From: Alphaproteobacteria bacterium
GTDB taxonomy: Bacteria > Pseudomonadota > Alphaproteobacteria > Acetobacterales > Acetobacteraceae
Length of the DNA stretch: 64,000 nt
Direction: 5' to 3'
NCBI GenBank assembly: GCA_020850755.1
Contig: JADZEB010000027.1
Span: forward strand, 62,001-126,000
How positions within the stretch are numbered: the stretch's first letter is position 1; each line of letters opens with the position of its first letter. A model generated the notes under the pieces. The model had not been told where the DNA came from, did no database searches, and was given only the letters and a program-made list of their open reading frames with translations. The position numbers and the translations under genes are program-made. Below are positions 1 through 8,390 of the stretch, one piece after another.

Positions 1-322
1 TGGTCAGCGCCGAGGCCATCACCACCTGCAAGGCCGGATCGACCGCGAGCAGGCGCGGCAGGGCGGCCAGCCCGTCGAGCACCGGCATCTCGACATCGAG
101 CACGCACACATCGGCGCCCTCGCGTTGCAGCGCGGCGATCGCCGCGGCGCCATCGCCCACCACACCGGCGATGCGGATGCGCGGCTCCTCGGCCAGGAAG
201 CGCGCGATCAGGGTGCGCACCAGCGGCGAATCATCGCACACCAGCACGCGCACCGGCGCCGACGCGTCCCCGGCTGGCGCCGCGCGCATACGCGCTTCGT
301 GGATCGCGGCGGGGCCGCTCAC
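1..322 (-). CDS. cheB: CheB protein-glutamate methylesterase, N-terminal part (cut by window edge)
   Basis: Only the first 107 residues are present; the gene leaves the window at base 1. The readable part is a response-regulator receiver domain: acidic pair CDD at residues 29-31 and phospho-acceptor D76 in VLDVEMP. The C-terminal methylesterase domain, which would demethylate chemoreceptors and deamidate glutamines, is outside the window. The name therefore rests on the receiver sequence and on being last in a cheA-W-Y operon. The GTG start at 322 overlaps the cheY stop in a GTGA, so translation is probably coupled. An alternative is another single-receiver regulator, which the operon context makes less likely. 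Confidence 0.85.
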   Translation of the reverse strand, partial: MSGPAAIHEARMRAAPAGDASAPVRVLVCDDSPLVRTLIARFLAEEPRIRIAGVVGDGAAAIAALQREGADVCVLDVEMPVLDGLAALPRLLAVDPALQVVMASALT

Positions 323-771
323 AGCAATCCGACTTGTTCGAGCTTGGAGCCGAGGATCGCCTCGTCGAAGGGCTTCATGATGTATTCGTCGGCGCCGCCG
401 GCGATGGCGCGCTCGATGAAGCTCATCTCGTTCTCGGTGGTGCAGAAGACGATGCGCGGGCCATCGCCGCCCGGCATGGCGCGCAGCGCGAGCAGGAACT
501 CGTAGCCGTTCATCACCGGCATGTTCCAGTCGAGCAGGATCGCATCGGGCAGCGCCGCCACGCAGACGGACAGCGCCTGCCGGCCATCCTCGGCCTCGTC
601 GACGGCGAAACCGAACCCTTCCAGGATGCGGCGCGCAACGCGGCGTACGATGCGGCTGTCATCGACCACGAGGAAGCGCCGACCGCCGCCGCCGGCGGCG
701 GTTGCGGCAGGCATGGCGTCCGGCGCCGCATCGGCAGCGGGCGCAGCATCGGCGGCTGCGGTCATGGTCAT
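319..771 (-). CDS. cheY: CheY chemotaxis response regulator
   Basis: Single receiver domain of 150 aa, preceded by an unusual Ala/Pro/Gly-rich tail of about 30 residues; typical CheY is about 120-130 aa. The acidic pair is DD37-38, the phospho-acceptor D81 lies in LLDWNMPVMNG, the switch threonine is in CTTEN (110-114), and the lysine is K133 in MKPF. By family, CheA phosphorylates it and it then acts on the flagellar motor. It lies 15 bp after cheW and overlaps cheB by 4 bp. A later in-frame start (M20) would shorten the tail but not touch the domain. Confidence 0.93.
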   Translation of the reverse strand: MTMTAAADAAPAADAAPDAMPAATAAGGGGRRFLVVDDSRIVRRVARRILEGFGFAVDEAEDGRQALSVCVAALPDAILLDWNMPVMNGYEFLLALRAMPGGDGPRIVFCTTENEMSFIERAIAGGADEYIMKPFDEAILGSKLEQVGLL

Positions 772-786
772 GGCGGTAGCCTTTCC

Positions 787-1329
787 TCAGGCGGTGGCCG
801 CGCGCGCGGGCGCGCCGAGATCGAGCAGACGGCCGACATCCAGCAGCACGAGCAGCACGGATTCGAGCCGGTAGACACCGTCCGATACGCCGCGCCAGCA
901 AGCATCGAGCGTGGGCGGGTTCTCCTCGAACAGGCGCTCGGGCAGCGTCATCACCTCGCCCACGCCATCGACCAGCAGGCTGTAGAGCTCGCCCGCAAGC
1001 TCGACGACCACGCTCATGCGCGCGCCTGCCTGCGCGGGCGGGGGCGGCGGCAGGCGCAGGCGGCGGGCAAGGTCGATGGCGGTGACGATGCGTCCGCGCA
1101 GGTTGAGCGAACCGGCCACCTCGGGCGGGGCCAGCGGAATGCGCGCGATCTTCTGCGCATCGAGCACGTCGCGCACCGCGCCCACCGGCACGCCGCACAA
1201 CTGCCCGCCGACGGTGAGCGTGACCAGCACGCGCTCGGTCCCGGCGCTCTCGCCCGCGCGGGGCTGCGCCGCGATCGAGCTTGCCGCCGCCGCCGCACTT
1301 GCCGCCGGGCGTTCGTTGATCGCGTTCAT
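787..1329 (-). CDS. cheW: CheW chemotaxis coupling protein
   Basis: A 180-aa CheW-like domain that bridges chemoreceptors and CheA in signalling arrays. After an Ala-rich start (residues 1-30), the beta-rich core contains VLVTLTVGGQLCGVPVGAVR and NLRGRIVTAIDLARRL, the two characteristic CheW stretches. It has no catalytic residues. The ATG overlaps the cheA stop (ATGA), showing tight coupling with cheA. There is no transmembrane segment, so it is cytoplasmic. Confidence 0.93.
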   Translation of the reverse strand: MNAINERPAASAAAAASSIAAQPRAGESAGTERVLVTLTVGGQLCGVPVGAVRDVLDAQKIARIPLAPPEVAGSLNLRGRIVTAIDLARRLRLPPPPPAQAGARMSVVVELAGELYSLLVDGVGEVMTLPERLFEENPPTLDACWRGVSDGVYRLESVLLVLLDVGRLLDLGAPARAATA

Positions 1330-4073
1330 GCATCGGTCTCCGCCATCATCCCGTCCTGCTGCCCCTCGCCCTCATGGCCCTCGGCACCAAGCGCGAGCGC
1401 GCCCGCGATCGCGGCCAGCACCGCCTGGCGATCGAATTTGGCGACATAGTCGGTGAAGCCCGCCGCCCGCCCGCGCGCCATGTCGGCCGCCCCCGCGCGC
1501 GAGGTCAGCGCAACCAGCGGCAGGTCGGCCCAGGCGCCGCTTGCGCGCACCGCCTCGGCGAAGGCGAAGCCGTCCATCTCCGGCATCTCGATGTCGGACA
1601 CGATCAGGTCGGGGCGGAAGCCGCGCTCGCGCAGGGCGAGCGCGTGGCGCGGCGTTTCCGCCGCCACCACCTCGTAGCCCGAGGCGACCAGGAGCGGCCC
1701 GAGCAGCGCGCGGAAGAAGGCGCTGTCCTCGACCACCAGGATGCGCGGGCGCTGCGTGCCGCCGCCTTGGCTGTCGGCACCGATACCGCCCTGCCCCCAC
1801 CAGTCGGGGAAGGCGCGGGCGAGATGGTGCCCGACATCGATCACGTCGGTGGCGCGTCCGCCAACAACGGCGCTGCCGAGGAAGCCCGGCCGCGCCGCGC
1901 CCAGTTCCAGGCGCAGGCGATCCTCGAGCACATCGTCGATGGCATCGACCATCAGGCCCATCACGCGCTCGCGGTCGGCGAAGACAAGCACCGGCTGGCG
2001 CACCGGCAGCTCGGCGGCGGCGGTGGCGGCGAAGCCTTCGGCGAATGGCACCAGCGGCATCAGCTGGCCGCGATACTGGGTGACGAAGCGCCCGTCGATG
2101 CGCTCGATCCGCTCGCGCGGGATGTCCTCGAGCCGCGCGACGAGCCCGAGCGGCACCGCCTTGGGCTCGGCACCGCCGGCACGGAACAGCAGGAGGGCAA
2201 GGCGCGCGCTGCTCTCGATGCCGGCGGGCACACGCTCCTCGGCCTCGGCGGCGGTGGTGCTGCGCCCGGCCTGCGTGCCCACCGCGCGCGCGATCCCGTT
2301 CGGATCGAGGATCATGATCACGCTGCCATCGCCCAGAATCGTGTTGCCCGAGAAGAGTGCAACATGGCGCAGGATCGGCGCCACCGGCTTGACCACGATC
2401 TCCTCGGTGTCGAAGACGCGATCGACGATGATGCCGAAGATGCTGGTACCCACCTGGGTCACGACGATGAAGCGCTCATGCGCCGGGTCCGTCTCGCGCG
2501 CCGGGTCGGCAAGCCCGAGCAGCGCGGCGAGATCGACCAGCGGCAGCAGGCGGTCGCGCAGGCGCAGCACGGCCGCACCGTTGATGCACTCGACCCGCGC
2601 GGCCGATCCGCCCGAGGCGCGCACCAGTTCCAGCACGCCGATCTGCGGGATGGCGAAGCGTTCGCCGCCCGCGGCGACGATCAGCGCCGAGACGATCGCC
2701 AGCGTGAGCGGGATCTTGATCGTCACCGCAGTGCCGCGCCCGGCCGCCGAGCGCAGCTCGATCGAGCCGCCGATGCGCTGCACATTGGCGCGCACCACGT
2801 CCATGCCCACCCCGCGCCCCGAGACGGCGGTGATCGCCGGCGCGGTCGAGAAGCCGGGGCGGAAGATGAACTGCTGGATCTCGGTTTCCGACATGGCGGC
2901 AAGCTGCGCCTCGGAAGCGAGCCCCTGCACCAGCGCCTTCTCGCGGATGCGCTGCGTGGAAAGCCCGCGCCCGTCATCGGCGATCTCGATGATGATGTGC
3001 CCGCCCTCGTGGAAGGCGTCGAGCGTGATGCGCCCGGTCTCGGGCTTGCCGGCGGCCAGCCGCGCCTCGGTCGGCTCGAGCCCGTGGTCGGCGCAGTTGC
3101 GCACCATGTGGGTGAGCGGGTCCTTGATCAGCTCCAGCACCTGGCGGTCGAGCTCGGTATCGGCCCCGCGCATGACGAGCTCGATCTTCTTGCCGGTCTC
3201 GCGGGCGAGGTCGCGCACCAGGCGCGGCAGCTTGTTCCAGGCATTGCCGATCGGCTGCATGCGCAGCTTCATCACCCCTTCCTGGAGGTCGGAGGTGATG
3301 TGCGACAGGCGCTGCAATGGCACGGTGAAGGGCGCGCCATCCTGCTCGCGCGCAAGCTGGAGGAGCTGGTTGCGTGTCAGCACGAGCTCAGAGACCAACG
3401 TCATCAGGTCCTCGGCGACATCGACATGCACGCGGATGGTCTGCGCGCCGACCGCAGCCACGGTGTCGGTGGCGCCGGCATTCGCCGGCGCCGGATCGGC
3501 GGCGGGTGCTTCAGGCGGCGGCGCGGCGGCTGGCTTGGCAGGGGTGGGCGACGGCACCGGTTCGGGCGCGGGCTTGGGCGCGGGTTCGGACGCGCACCCA
3601 GCCACGGCGTCGGGCACGGCGTCGGGCGCGACGCCGGTCGCGGGGCCGGGAGTGGGGCCGGGAGTGGGGCCGCTCGCGGCGGCGAGCATGGGCAGCCTCC
3701 CCTCGGCGCAAGCCTCAAGGTCGGCGATCAGTGCCGAATCCTCGCCCTCGGGCTCGCGGCGGGTGCGTTCCAGCGCGGTGACGATCAGCTTAATCGCATC
3801 GATGCCGCGCAGCACCTGCGTCACCGCGCCGGGGCTCACGGCAAGCGCGCCGTCACGGAAGCGGCCGAGCACGGTCTCGGTCGCGTGCGCCACGCGTTCG
3901 AGCCGGCCAAGGCCCAGGAAGCCGCAGGTGCCCTTGATCGTGTGCACCAGCCGGAAGATCAGCTGCAAGGTGGCGGCATCGCCCGGATTGCGTTCGAGCG
4001 CCACCAGCGCCGTGTCGATCTCGGCCAGCCCCTCGTTGGTCTCGGTCAGGAAGTCGGGCAGAAGATCGTCCAT
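1326..4073 (-). CDS. cheA: CheA hybrid histidine kinase with C-terminal receiver
   Basis: A 915-aa chemotaxis kinase. Domain order: HPt (about 1-110, phospho-His H44 in RLVHTIKGTCGF); Pro/Ala-rich linker (about 135-205); dimerisation helices (about 210-275); HATPase (about 295-440, N box HMVRNCADHGLE, G box GRGVGMDVV); a CheW-like domain; a second, weaker CheW-like domain (about 630-760); and a receiver (about 775-900, phospho-Asp D827 in VSDIEMPEMDG). The start at 4073 (MDDLLPDFL) is chosen because everything upstream in the open frame is non-conserved and the HPt begins here. The attached receiver and doubled CheW module suggest an internal phosphate sink, as in other alphaproteobacterial hybrid CheAs. 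Confidence 0.93.
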   Translation of the reverse strand: MDDLLPDFLTETNEGLAEIDTALVALERNPGDAATLQLIFRLVHTIKGTCGFLGLGRLERVAHATETVLGRFRDGALAVSPGAVTQVLRGIDAIKLIVTALERTRREPEGEDSALIADLEACAEGRLPMLAAASGPTPGPTPGPATGVAPDAVPDAVAGCASEPAPKPAPEPVPSPTPAKPAAAPPPEAPAADPAPANAGATDTVAAVGAQTIRVHVDVAEDLMTLVSELVLTRNQLLQLAREQDGAPFTVPLQRLSHITSDLQEGVMKLRMQPIGNAWNKLPRLVRDLARETGKKIELVMRGADTELDRQVLELIKDPLTHMVRNCADHGLEPTEARLAAGKPETGRITLDAFHEGGHIIIEIADDGRGLSTQRIREKALVQGLASEAQLAAMSETEIQQFIFRPGFSTAPAITAVSGRGVGMDVVRANVQRIGGSIELRSAAGRGTAVTIKIPLTLAIVSALIVAAGGERFAIPQIGVLELVRASGGSAARVECINGAAVLRLRDRLLPLVDLAALLGLADPARETDPAHERFIVVTQVGTSIFGIIVDRVFDTEEIVVKPVAPILRHVALFSGNTILGDGSVIMILDPNGIARAVGTQAGRSTTAAEAEERVPAGIESSARLALLLFRAGGAEPKAVPLGLVARLEDIPRERIERIDGRFVTQYRGQLMPLVPFAEGFAATAAAELPVRQPVLVFADRERVMGLMVDAIDDVLEDRLRLELGAARPGFLGSAVVGGRATDVIDVGHHLARAFPDWWGQGGIGADSQGGGTQRPRILVVEDSAFFRALLGPLLVASGYEVVAAETPRHALALRERGFRPDLIVSDIEMPEMDGFAFAEAVRASGAWADLPLVALTSRAGAADMARGRAAGFTDYVAKFDRQAVLAAIAGALALGAEGHEGEGQQDGMMAETDA

Positions 4074-4233
4074 CGCATGCGGCCTTGCGTTGCGGGCGAG
4101 CCAGGGCGGCGGGCGATGGCGGGCATCGCGCCGGGGCAGAGTCGCGGGTGCGGAGCAAAGATTTGGTAAAGCGCGCACGCGCTTCCCGCGCGCGCATGCG
4201 CGCGCATGGCAGCCGCCGGGTGCCCCGGCGGGA

Positions 4234-4920
4234 TCAGCCGGGCGCGAGCAGGCGCAGGCCGGGCGCCTCGTTGGTGCCGGGCGCGGGCGGGTGGAAGGAG
4301 AGGACCACGCCGTGTGTCGCGGCGATCGCCAAGGTCGCGCGTGCGGCGAAGGCGCGCGGCCCGGCCTCGGCCATCGCCGCCGCAGCCGCCTCGGCGTCCA
4401 GGCGCAGCGCGGCGGTGAAGCCCGCCGGCCAGCCCGATTGCGGCCCGACCGGCACCACCAGAAGGGCACCAAGCTCGGCCGACGCGGGAATCGCGGCGGG
4501 GCCGGTTTCCGCCAGCAGGCGCACCGTGCCCCCGCGCGGCAGGGACTCGGCCGCAAGCAGGAGCGCATTGAGCAGGACGCGCGCCAGTGACGCACCCACC
4601 GCCCGTCCCTCGGGCAGGGCGGTGAGGTCGTAGCGCACGCGCGGGCCGCCGGCGCCGTCCGCCAGCGCCGCCAGCGCGGCGCGGTCCATCGGCCCGTCGA
4701 TACCCCCGCCCCAGGCACGCCGGCGCAGCTTGAGCATCGCCGCCAGCCCGCCGCTTGCCTTGCGCAGGAGCTCGCACAGCTCCGCCCCCGGCGCGCGCTC
4801 GGCCTCCAGGAGTTCGGCGATGTTGCTCAGCGCCTGCACCGGCCCGGCCATGTCGTGGCAGAGGCGCACGCAGAGTGTTTCCGCCAGATCGAGCGCATCA
4901 GCGTTGGCGACAGCGTTCAT
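4234..4920 (-). CDS. ChpT-like histidine phosphotransferase
   Basis: A 228-aa protein of the alphaproteobacterial ChpT/HPTransfase family. The helical-hairpin motif is LCVRLCHDMAGPVQALSNI with phospho-acceptor H22, followed by a degenerate Bergerat-like C-terminal domain. In Caulobacter, ChpT relays phosphate from CckA to CtrA and CpdR. Here it is the first gene of the chemotaxis operon, 160 bp before cheA. The start MNAVANADAL (4920) is preferred over an upstream frame start because the H-box region begins just after it. A CtrA-like box lies 109-124 bp upstream. The family is clear; its partners in this organism are inferred. Confidence 0.8.
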   Translation of the reverse strand: MNAVANADALDLAETLCVRLCHDMAGPVQALSNIAELLEAERAPGAELCELLRKASGGLAAMLKLRRRAWGGGIDGPMDRAALAALADGAGGPRVRYDLTALPEGRAVGASLARVLLNALLLAAESLPRGGTVRLLAETGPAAIPASAELGALLVVPVGPQSGWPAGFTAALRLDAEAAAAAMAEAGPRAFAARATLAIAATHGVVLSFHPPAPGTNEAPGLRLLAPG

Positions 4921-5028
4921 CCCGCGATCCCTCTCCCTGGCGGACCGCCCGGCATTGCCCGGATCGCGCGCGGCACGCGACGCGCGGCCGGCACATACCG
5001 GGGTAGGCATGAGAGTGTCGCCAAACGG

Positions 5029-5044
5029 TTAGCGAAGGCTTAAC
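5029..5044. promoter_or_regulatory. CtrA-like binding box between chpT/che operon and DUF3553 gene
   Basis: The sequence TTAG-N7-TTAAC matches the CtrA full site TTAA-N7-TTAAC with one mismatch. It sits in the 205-bp divergent region, 109 bp upstream of the chpT-like start and 82 bp upstream of the DUF3553 start, in an AT-containing island of otherwise GC-rich DNA. CtrA control of motility and chemotaxis genes is well known in alphaproteobacteria. Binding here is inferred. Confidence 0.6.
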
Positions 5045-5125
5045 GTGCGTCCAGTTTCCTTTGCCCGATCACGGAAACCACATCTTGGCCCGACGATCAT
5101 CCCGACACCCCCGACGCCGCGCGCC

Positions 5126-5338
5126 ATGAGCGGCCATCAGCACCGCGATTACGGCGCGGCGCTGGGCGCGGCACACCTCGTGCCCGGCATGCGGGTGCGC
5201 CATCCCGGCCGCCCCGACTGGGGCCTGGGCCAGATCCAGAGCATGGTCGGCACGCGCATCACCGTGAATTTCGAGAATGCCGGCAAGGTGCTGATCAACG
5301 CCGCGGTGATCGCCCTCGAACCGGCCGAGGAGGAGTAG
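5126..5338 (+). CDS. DUF3553 domain protein
   Basis: A small 70-aa cytoplasmic protein. The core MRVRHPGRPDWGLGQIQSMVG...TVNFENAGKVLIN is the DUF3553 signature, a short beta-rich module also found appended to some UvrD-like helicases. The start at 5126 (MSGHQHRDYG) is chosen because the upstream 27 codons look non-coding; an internal Met before VRHP is also possible. It is divergent from the chemotaxis operon and shares the promoter region holding the CtrA-like box. Function is unknown. Confidence 0.8.
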   Translation: MSGHQHRDYGAALGAAHLVPGMRVRHPGRPDWGLGQIQSMVGTRITVNFENAGKVLINAAVIALEPAEEE

Positions 5339-5487
5339 CAGCGGGGCCGTGATCGGTGCCGTGAACGCGGCGGCAGGCACGGCCGGTTCGCCCGCCCCCT
5401 TCCCCTGCCCCGCCGCCCGCGCTATGCCGCTAGGCCTGCCTCACGCGGCCAGCTGCCGCCGCCCCGCCCGGTTCCACCTCCCGCCGC

Positions 5488-6234
5488 ATGCTCGACCACA
5501 TCCTCGCCCTTGTCCTGACCCAGGAATTCGCCATCGCCACGGTCGTGACCGCGATCGCCGGGGTGATGCGAGGCTATGCCGGCTTCGGCACGGCGATCGT
5601 GCTCGCCCCGGTCTATTCGATCCTGTGGGGACCGGTGACCGGCGTGCCGATGATGCTGGCCATGGAGGCGCTGATCGCCTGGCAGCTCATCCCGAGCGTC
5701 TGGTGGCACATCAATTTCCGCGTCGTCACGCCGATCGTGGGCGCGGCCTGCGTCACGGTGTGGCTGGGCTTCCAGCTTCTGCTGATGATCGAGCCCGACG
5801 CGCTCAAGCGCGTGATCGGCGCCACCGTGTTCGGCTTCGGCGTCCTGATGGCCAGCGGCTGGCGCTACCATGGCGCGCGGCCCCTGTGGCTGAACGGGGT
5901 GGTGGGCGCGATCTCGGGCCTGCTCAAGGGGCTGACCGGCATCAGCGGCCCGCCGGTGATCCTCTATTTCCTCGCCGGCAAGGAGGCCGCACGCGAGCAT
6001 CGCGCCAACCTGATCCTGTTCTTCGGCGTCTTGTCGGCAATGGCCATCCTGCCGCCGATCTGGCACGGGCGGATGTCGCTCGACATCATCATCCTCACCG
6101 CGGCGATGCTGCCGGTGCTGATCCTGTTCGTGCAGGTGGGGGTGCGGCTGTTCGGCATCATCGACGAGCGCTGGTTCCGCCGCGTCGCGCTGACCTTTGT
6201 CATCCTGGTGGGCGCGGTGGCGCTGGTGGGCTAG
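5488..6234 (+). CDS. TauE/SafE family sulfite/anion exporter
   Basis: A 248-aa integral membrane protein with about seven to eight hydrophobic segments and two pseudo-repeated halves. The TSUP hallmark GYAGFGTAIVLAPVYS is at residues 29-44 and its counterpart GLLKGLTGISGPPVILYF is near 150-165. By family it moves sulfite, sulfonates or organosulfur anions across the inner membrane; the substrate here is unknown. The gene stands alone. Its TAG stop is supplied by the CTAG end of the 130-bp repeat that follows, which may also act as its terminator. Confidence 0.88.
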   Translation: MLDHILALVLTQEFAIATVVTAIAGVMRGYAGFGTAIVLAPVYSILWGPVTGVPMMLAMEALIAWQLIPSVWWHINFRVVTPIVGAACVTVWLGFQLLLMIEPDALKRVIGATVFGFGVLMASGWRYHGARPLWLNGVVGAISGLLKGLTGISGPPVILYFLAGKEAAREHRANLILFFGVLSAMAILPPIWHGRMSLDIIILTAAMLPVLILFVQVGVRLFGIIDERWFRRVALTFVILVGAVALVG

Positions 6235-6360
6235 GGCACGTTCCGTTCGACTTGAATCAGCCGAACGGAAGTCGTGCCCGAGAAACCTAAGGTTTGCGAG
6301 CAGCTTAGTCCGATCTGGTGGAACCGCCCTGCGGTTCCACCAGATCGGACGCTGCTCTAG
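6231..6360 (+). repeat. 130-bp CTAG-bounded double-hairpin element, copy A
   Basis: One of four full copies in the window (others at 9592, 47612, 59342), plus a truncated copy at 8124. All four full copies are exactly 130 bp with CTAG ends (one end of copy D is CTGG). Left half: hairpin with arms TTCCGTTCG / CGAACGGAA and GGGCAC / GTGCCC. Right half: a perfect 20-bp stem with a 3-nt loop, beginning GTCCGATCTGG. The ends read inward as GGGCACGTTCCGTTC and GAGCAGCGTCCGATC, a 10/15 imperfect inverted repeat. The left CTAG gives the stop codon of the TauE/SafE gene. Confidence 0.92.
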
Positions 6361-6518
6361 GCGGGGCTCCCGCGCCGCCAGAAACCTTGTGCCGCCAGAA
6401 ACCTTGTCGCCATCGGGGTTGAACCGTCCCGCCCCTTGGCCCCACATTAGGGATCGATGTTGCCGGCCGGGCCGCCAGCCGCTGCCCGGCCTTTCCTGGC
6501 AGGAGCCCGCCGCCCCCC

Positions 6519-7511
6519 ATGCTCGATCCCTTCGGCCGCGAGATCACCTATCTGCGCGTCTCGGTAACCGACCGCTGCGACCTGCGCTGCGTCTATTGCA
6601 TGGCCGAGGACATGACCTTCCTGCCCAAGGCCGAGATCCTGACGCTGGAGGAGCTCGACCGCCTCGCCTCCGCCTTCATCCGGCTCGGCGTGCGCAAGCT
6701 GCGGCTGACCGGGGGCGAGCCCCTGGTGCGCAAGGATGTGATGACGCTGTTCCGCAGCCTGGGCCGGCACATCGCGGCCGGCGCGCTCAACGAGCTTACC
6801 GTCACCACCAATGGCAGCCAGCTGGCCCGCTTCGCGCCCGAGCTCTACGCGGCCGGGGTGCGGCGGATCAATGTCAGCCTGGATACGCTCGATCCGGCCA
6901 AGTTCGCGGCGATCACGCGCTGGGGCAGGCTCGAAAAGACGCTCGACGGCATCTTCGCCGCCAAGGCCGCTGGGATGGCGATCAAGATCAACGCCGTGGC
7001 GCTCAAGGGCGTCAACGAGGACGAATTCGACCGCATGATCGCCTGGTGCGGCGAGCATGGCTTCGATCTCTGCCTGATCGAGGTCATGCCGATGGGCGAT
7101 ATCAGCCAGGACCGGCTCGACCAGTATCTGCCGCTCTCCCTGGTCCGGGCGCGGCTGATGGAACGCTGGACGCTCGCCGACACCGACTACACGACCGGCG
7201 GGCCCGCGCGCTATGCGACGGTGAAGGAGACGGGGCGGCGGATCGGCTTCATCACGCCGATGACGCATAATTTCTGCGAAAGCTGCAACCGCGTGCGGCT
7301 GACCTGCACCGGCATGCTCTACATGTGCCTCGGCCAGGACGACGATGCCGATCTGCGCGCCGTCTTGCGCAAGCCCGGCGCCACCGACACCGATATCGAG
7401 GCGGCGATCCGTGCGGCCATCGCGCGCAAGCCCAAGGGGCATGATTTCGTTATCGACCGCCGCCGCAACCGCCCCGCCGTGGGCCGGCACATGAGCCTGA
7501 CCGGGGGTTGA
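6519..7511 (+). CDS. moaA: GTP 3',8-cyclase MoaA
   Basis: A 330-aa radical SAM enzyme for the first step of molybdenum cofactor synthesis (GTP to 3',8-cyclo-GTP). The SAM cluster cysteines are C20, C24 and C27 in [14 protein letters not shown]. The second C-terminal cluster cysteines are visible in [13 protein letters not shown], followed by a later Cys. GG motif: [13 protein letters not shown]. Length matches the family. No other Moco genes are adjacent. The gene starts 158 bp after repeat copy A; the stretch between holds a short tandem duplication (GCCGCCAGAAACCTTGT twice, near 6373-6405). Confidence 0.97.
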   Translation: MLDPFGREITYLRVSVTDRCDLRCVYCMAEDMTFLPKAEILTLEELDRLASAFIRLGVRKLRLTGGEPLVRKDVMTLFRSLGRHIAAGALNELTVTTNGSQLARFAPELYAAGVRRINVSLDTLDPAKFAAITRWGRLEKTLDGIFAAKAAGMAIKINAVALKGVNEDEFDRMIAWCGEHGFDLCLIEVMPMGDISQDRLDQYLPLSLVRARLMERWTLADTDYTTGGPARYATVKETGRRIGFITPMTHNFCESCNRVRLTCTGMLYMCLGQDDDADLRAVLRKPGATDTDIEAAIRAAIARKPKGHDFVIDRRRNRPAVGRHMSLTGG

Positions 7512-7698
7512 GAATGTTCGGCTGAGCGGGAACGGGCACGCGCCACGCGCTTTTCCCGCCTTTCTCACGCACGGATCGCTTGAGCCTCGGCGGCGGATCG
7601 CGGAAAGTGATCGCCATTGCGCGCCCCGAGTCCACTGTGCCGCCGCCCGCGGCGGACGCGACCGGCCGGCGTGCGCCTTCACAACCAACAGGGCCGCG

Positions 7699-8127
7699 AT
7701 GTTCGGACTGACGATACCGGGCCTGCCGGATTGGGCCACCCTGGCGGTGGGGCTGTTCGCGCTGCTGGTGGCGCTGCTCTGGGCCATGCTTCCCTTCGCC
7801 GTGTTCGGTATCAAGGGCCGGCTCGAAAGCATCGAGGCGCAGTTGCAGGCCGTGGTCGATGAACTGCGCGTGCTGAACGACCGCGTCGCCGATGCGGGGC
7901 CGGCGCGCCGGGCGCTCGATCTCGGCTACGCCGCGGATGCCGAGCCCCTGCGCCGTCCCGCCCCGCCGCGCGATGCCCCGCTGCCCTCGATGAGCCCGCC
8001 GGTGCCGCCGCCGCCGGTGGAGCCGGGCCTTCGCGCCATACCCGAGCCGCCCCCTGCTCCACCATCCGCGCCCTCGCGCGCCGCCGACCGGCCCGAGCCG
8101 CGGCTCAGTTGGCCGCCCCGGCGCTAG
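7699..8127 (+). CDS. Small membrane-anchored protein with Pro-rich tail, unknown function
   Basis: 142 aa, not recognised. Residues 14-36 form one transmembrane helix (LAVGLFALLVALLWAMLPFA). Residues 40-65 are a short coiled-coil-like stretch (RLESIEAQLQAVVDELRVLN). The rest is Pro/Ala-rich and probably disordered. The layout resembles small inner-membrane accessory proteins with a cytoplasmic or periplasmic tail. It follows moaA by 187 bp. Its TAG stop lies in the CTAG end of the truncated repeat copy B. Confidence 0.7.
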   Translation: MFGLTIPGLPDWATLAVGLFALLVALLWAMLPFAVFGIKGRLESIEAQLQAVVDELRVLNDRVADAGPARRALDLGYAADAEPLRRPAPPRDAPLPSMSPPVPPPPVEPGLRAIPEPPPAPPSAPSRAADRPEPRLSWPPRR

Positions 8128-8211
8128 GGCACGTTCCGTTCGGCTTCGATCAGCCGAACGGAAGCCGTGCCCGAGAAACTCAAGGTCTGCGAGCAACTTG
8201 GTCCGATCCGG
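8124..8211 (+). repeat. Truncated copy (B) of the 130-bp CTAG element
   Basis: The first 88 bp match copy A (CTAGGGCACGTTCCGTTCGG hairpin, linker, then GTCCGATCCGG). The sequence then diverges, so the right hairpin and right CTAG are missing. The left CTAG again provides the stop codon of the upstream gene. The break falls 180 bp before tRNA-Gln. The missing half is not seen nearby. Confidence 0.85.
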
Positions 8212-8390
8212 GACACGGCCCGTTCGGGTGGATGGAGTGCGCGCCAGGCCGCCCAGGGCCAATGGCCGGCGGCAAGAGGCGCCACGCGCCCGGCTACCGG
8301 CCAGTTACCCCTACACAGGGCCGGCGCGCTATGCTACATGGCCGCCCTCGCGCCGCCCTTCGCGGCGGCGTCCGGACCGCGTGTCCCTGC

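Noticed and set aside
1374..4169. A 931-codon open frame antisense to cheA, plus similar long antisense frames at 20154-21848 and opposite the GGT gene (33328-35781)
   Set aside because: GC-rich codon bias on the true strand opens long frames on the other. These translate to His/Arg/Asp-rich, low-information sequence, while the opposite strand encodes clear families.
4188..4205. Perfect 18-bp GCGCGCGC-AT palindrome between chpT and cheA
   Set aside because: Alternating GC is expected by composition here, there is no T tract, and nothing else supports a terminator or operator.
7527..7558. Terminator after moaA (GCGGGAA ... TTCCCGC)
   Set aside because: Short arms, a loop of about 20 bases and no T run after the stem; not convincing.
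8305..8335. Promoter of tRNA-Gln (TTACCC, 19 bp, TATGCT)
   Set aside because: Poor -35, overly long spacer and more than 50 bp from the tRNA; too weak to list.
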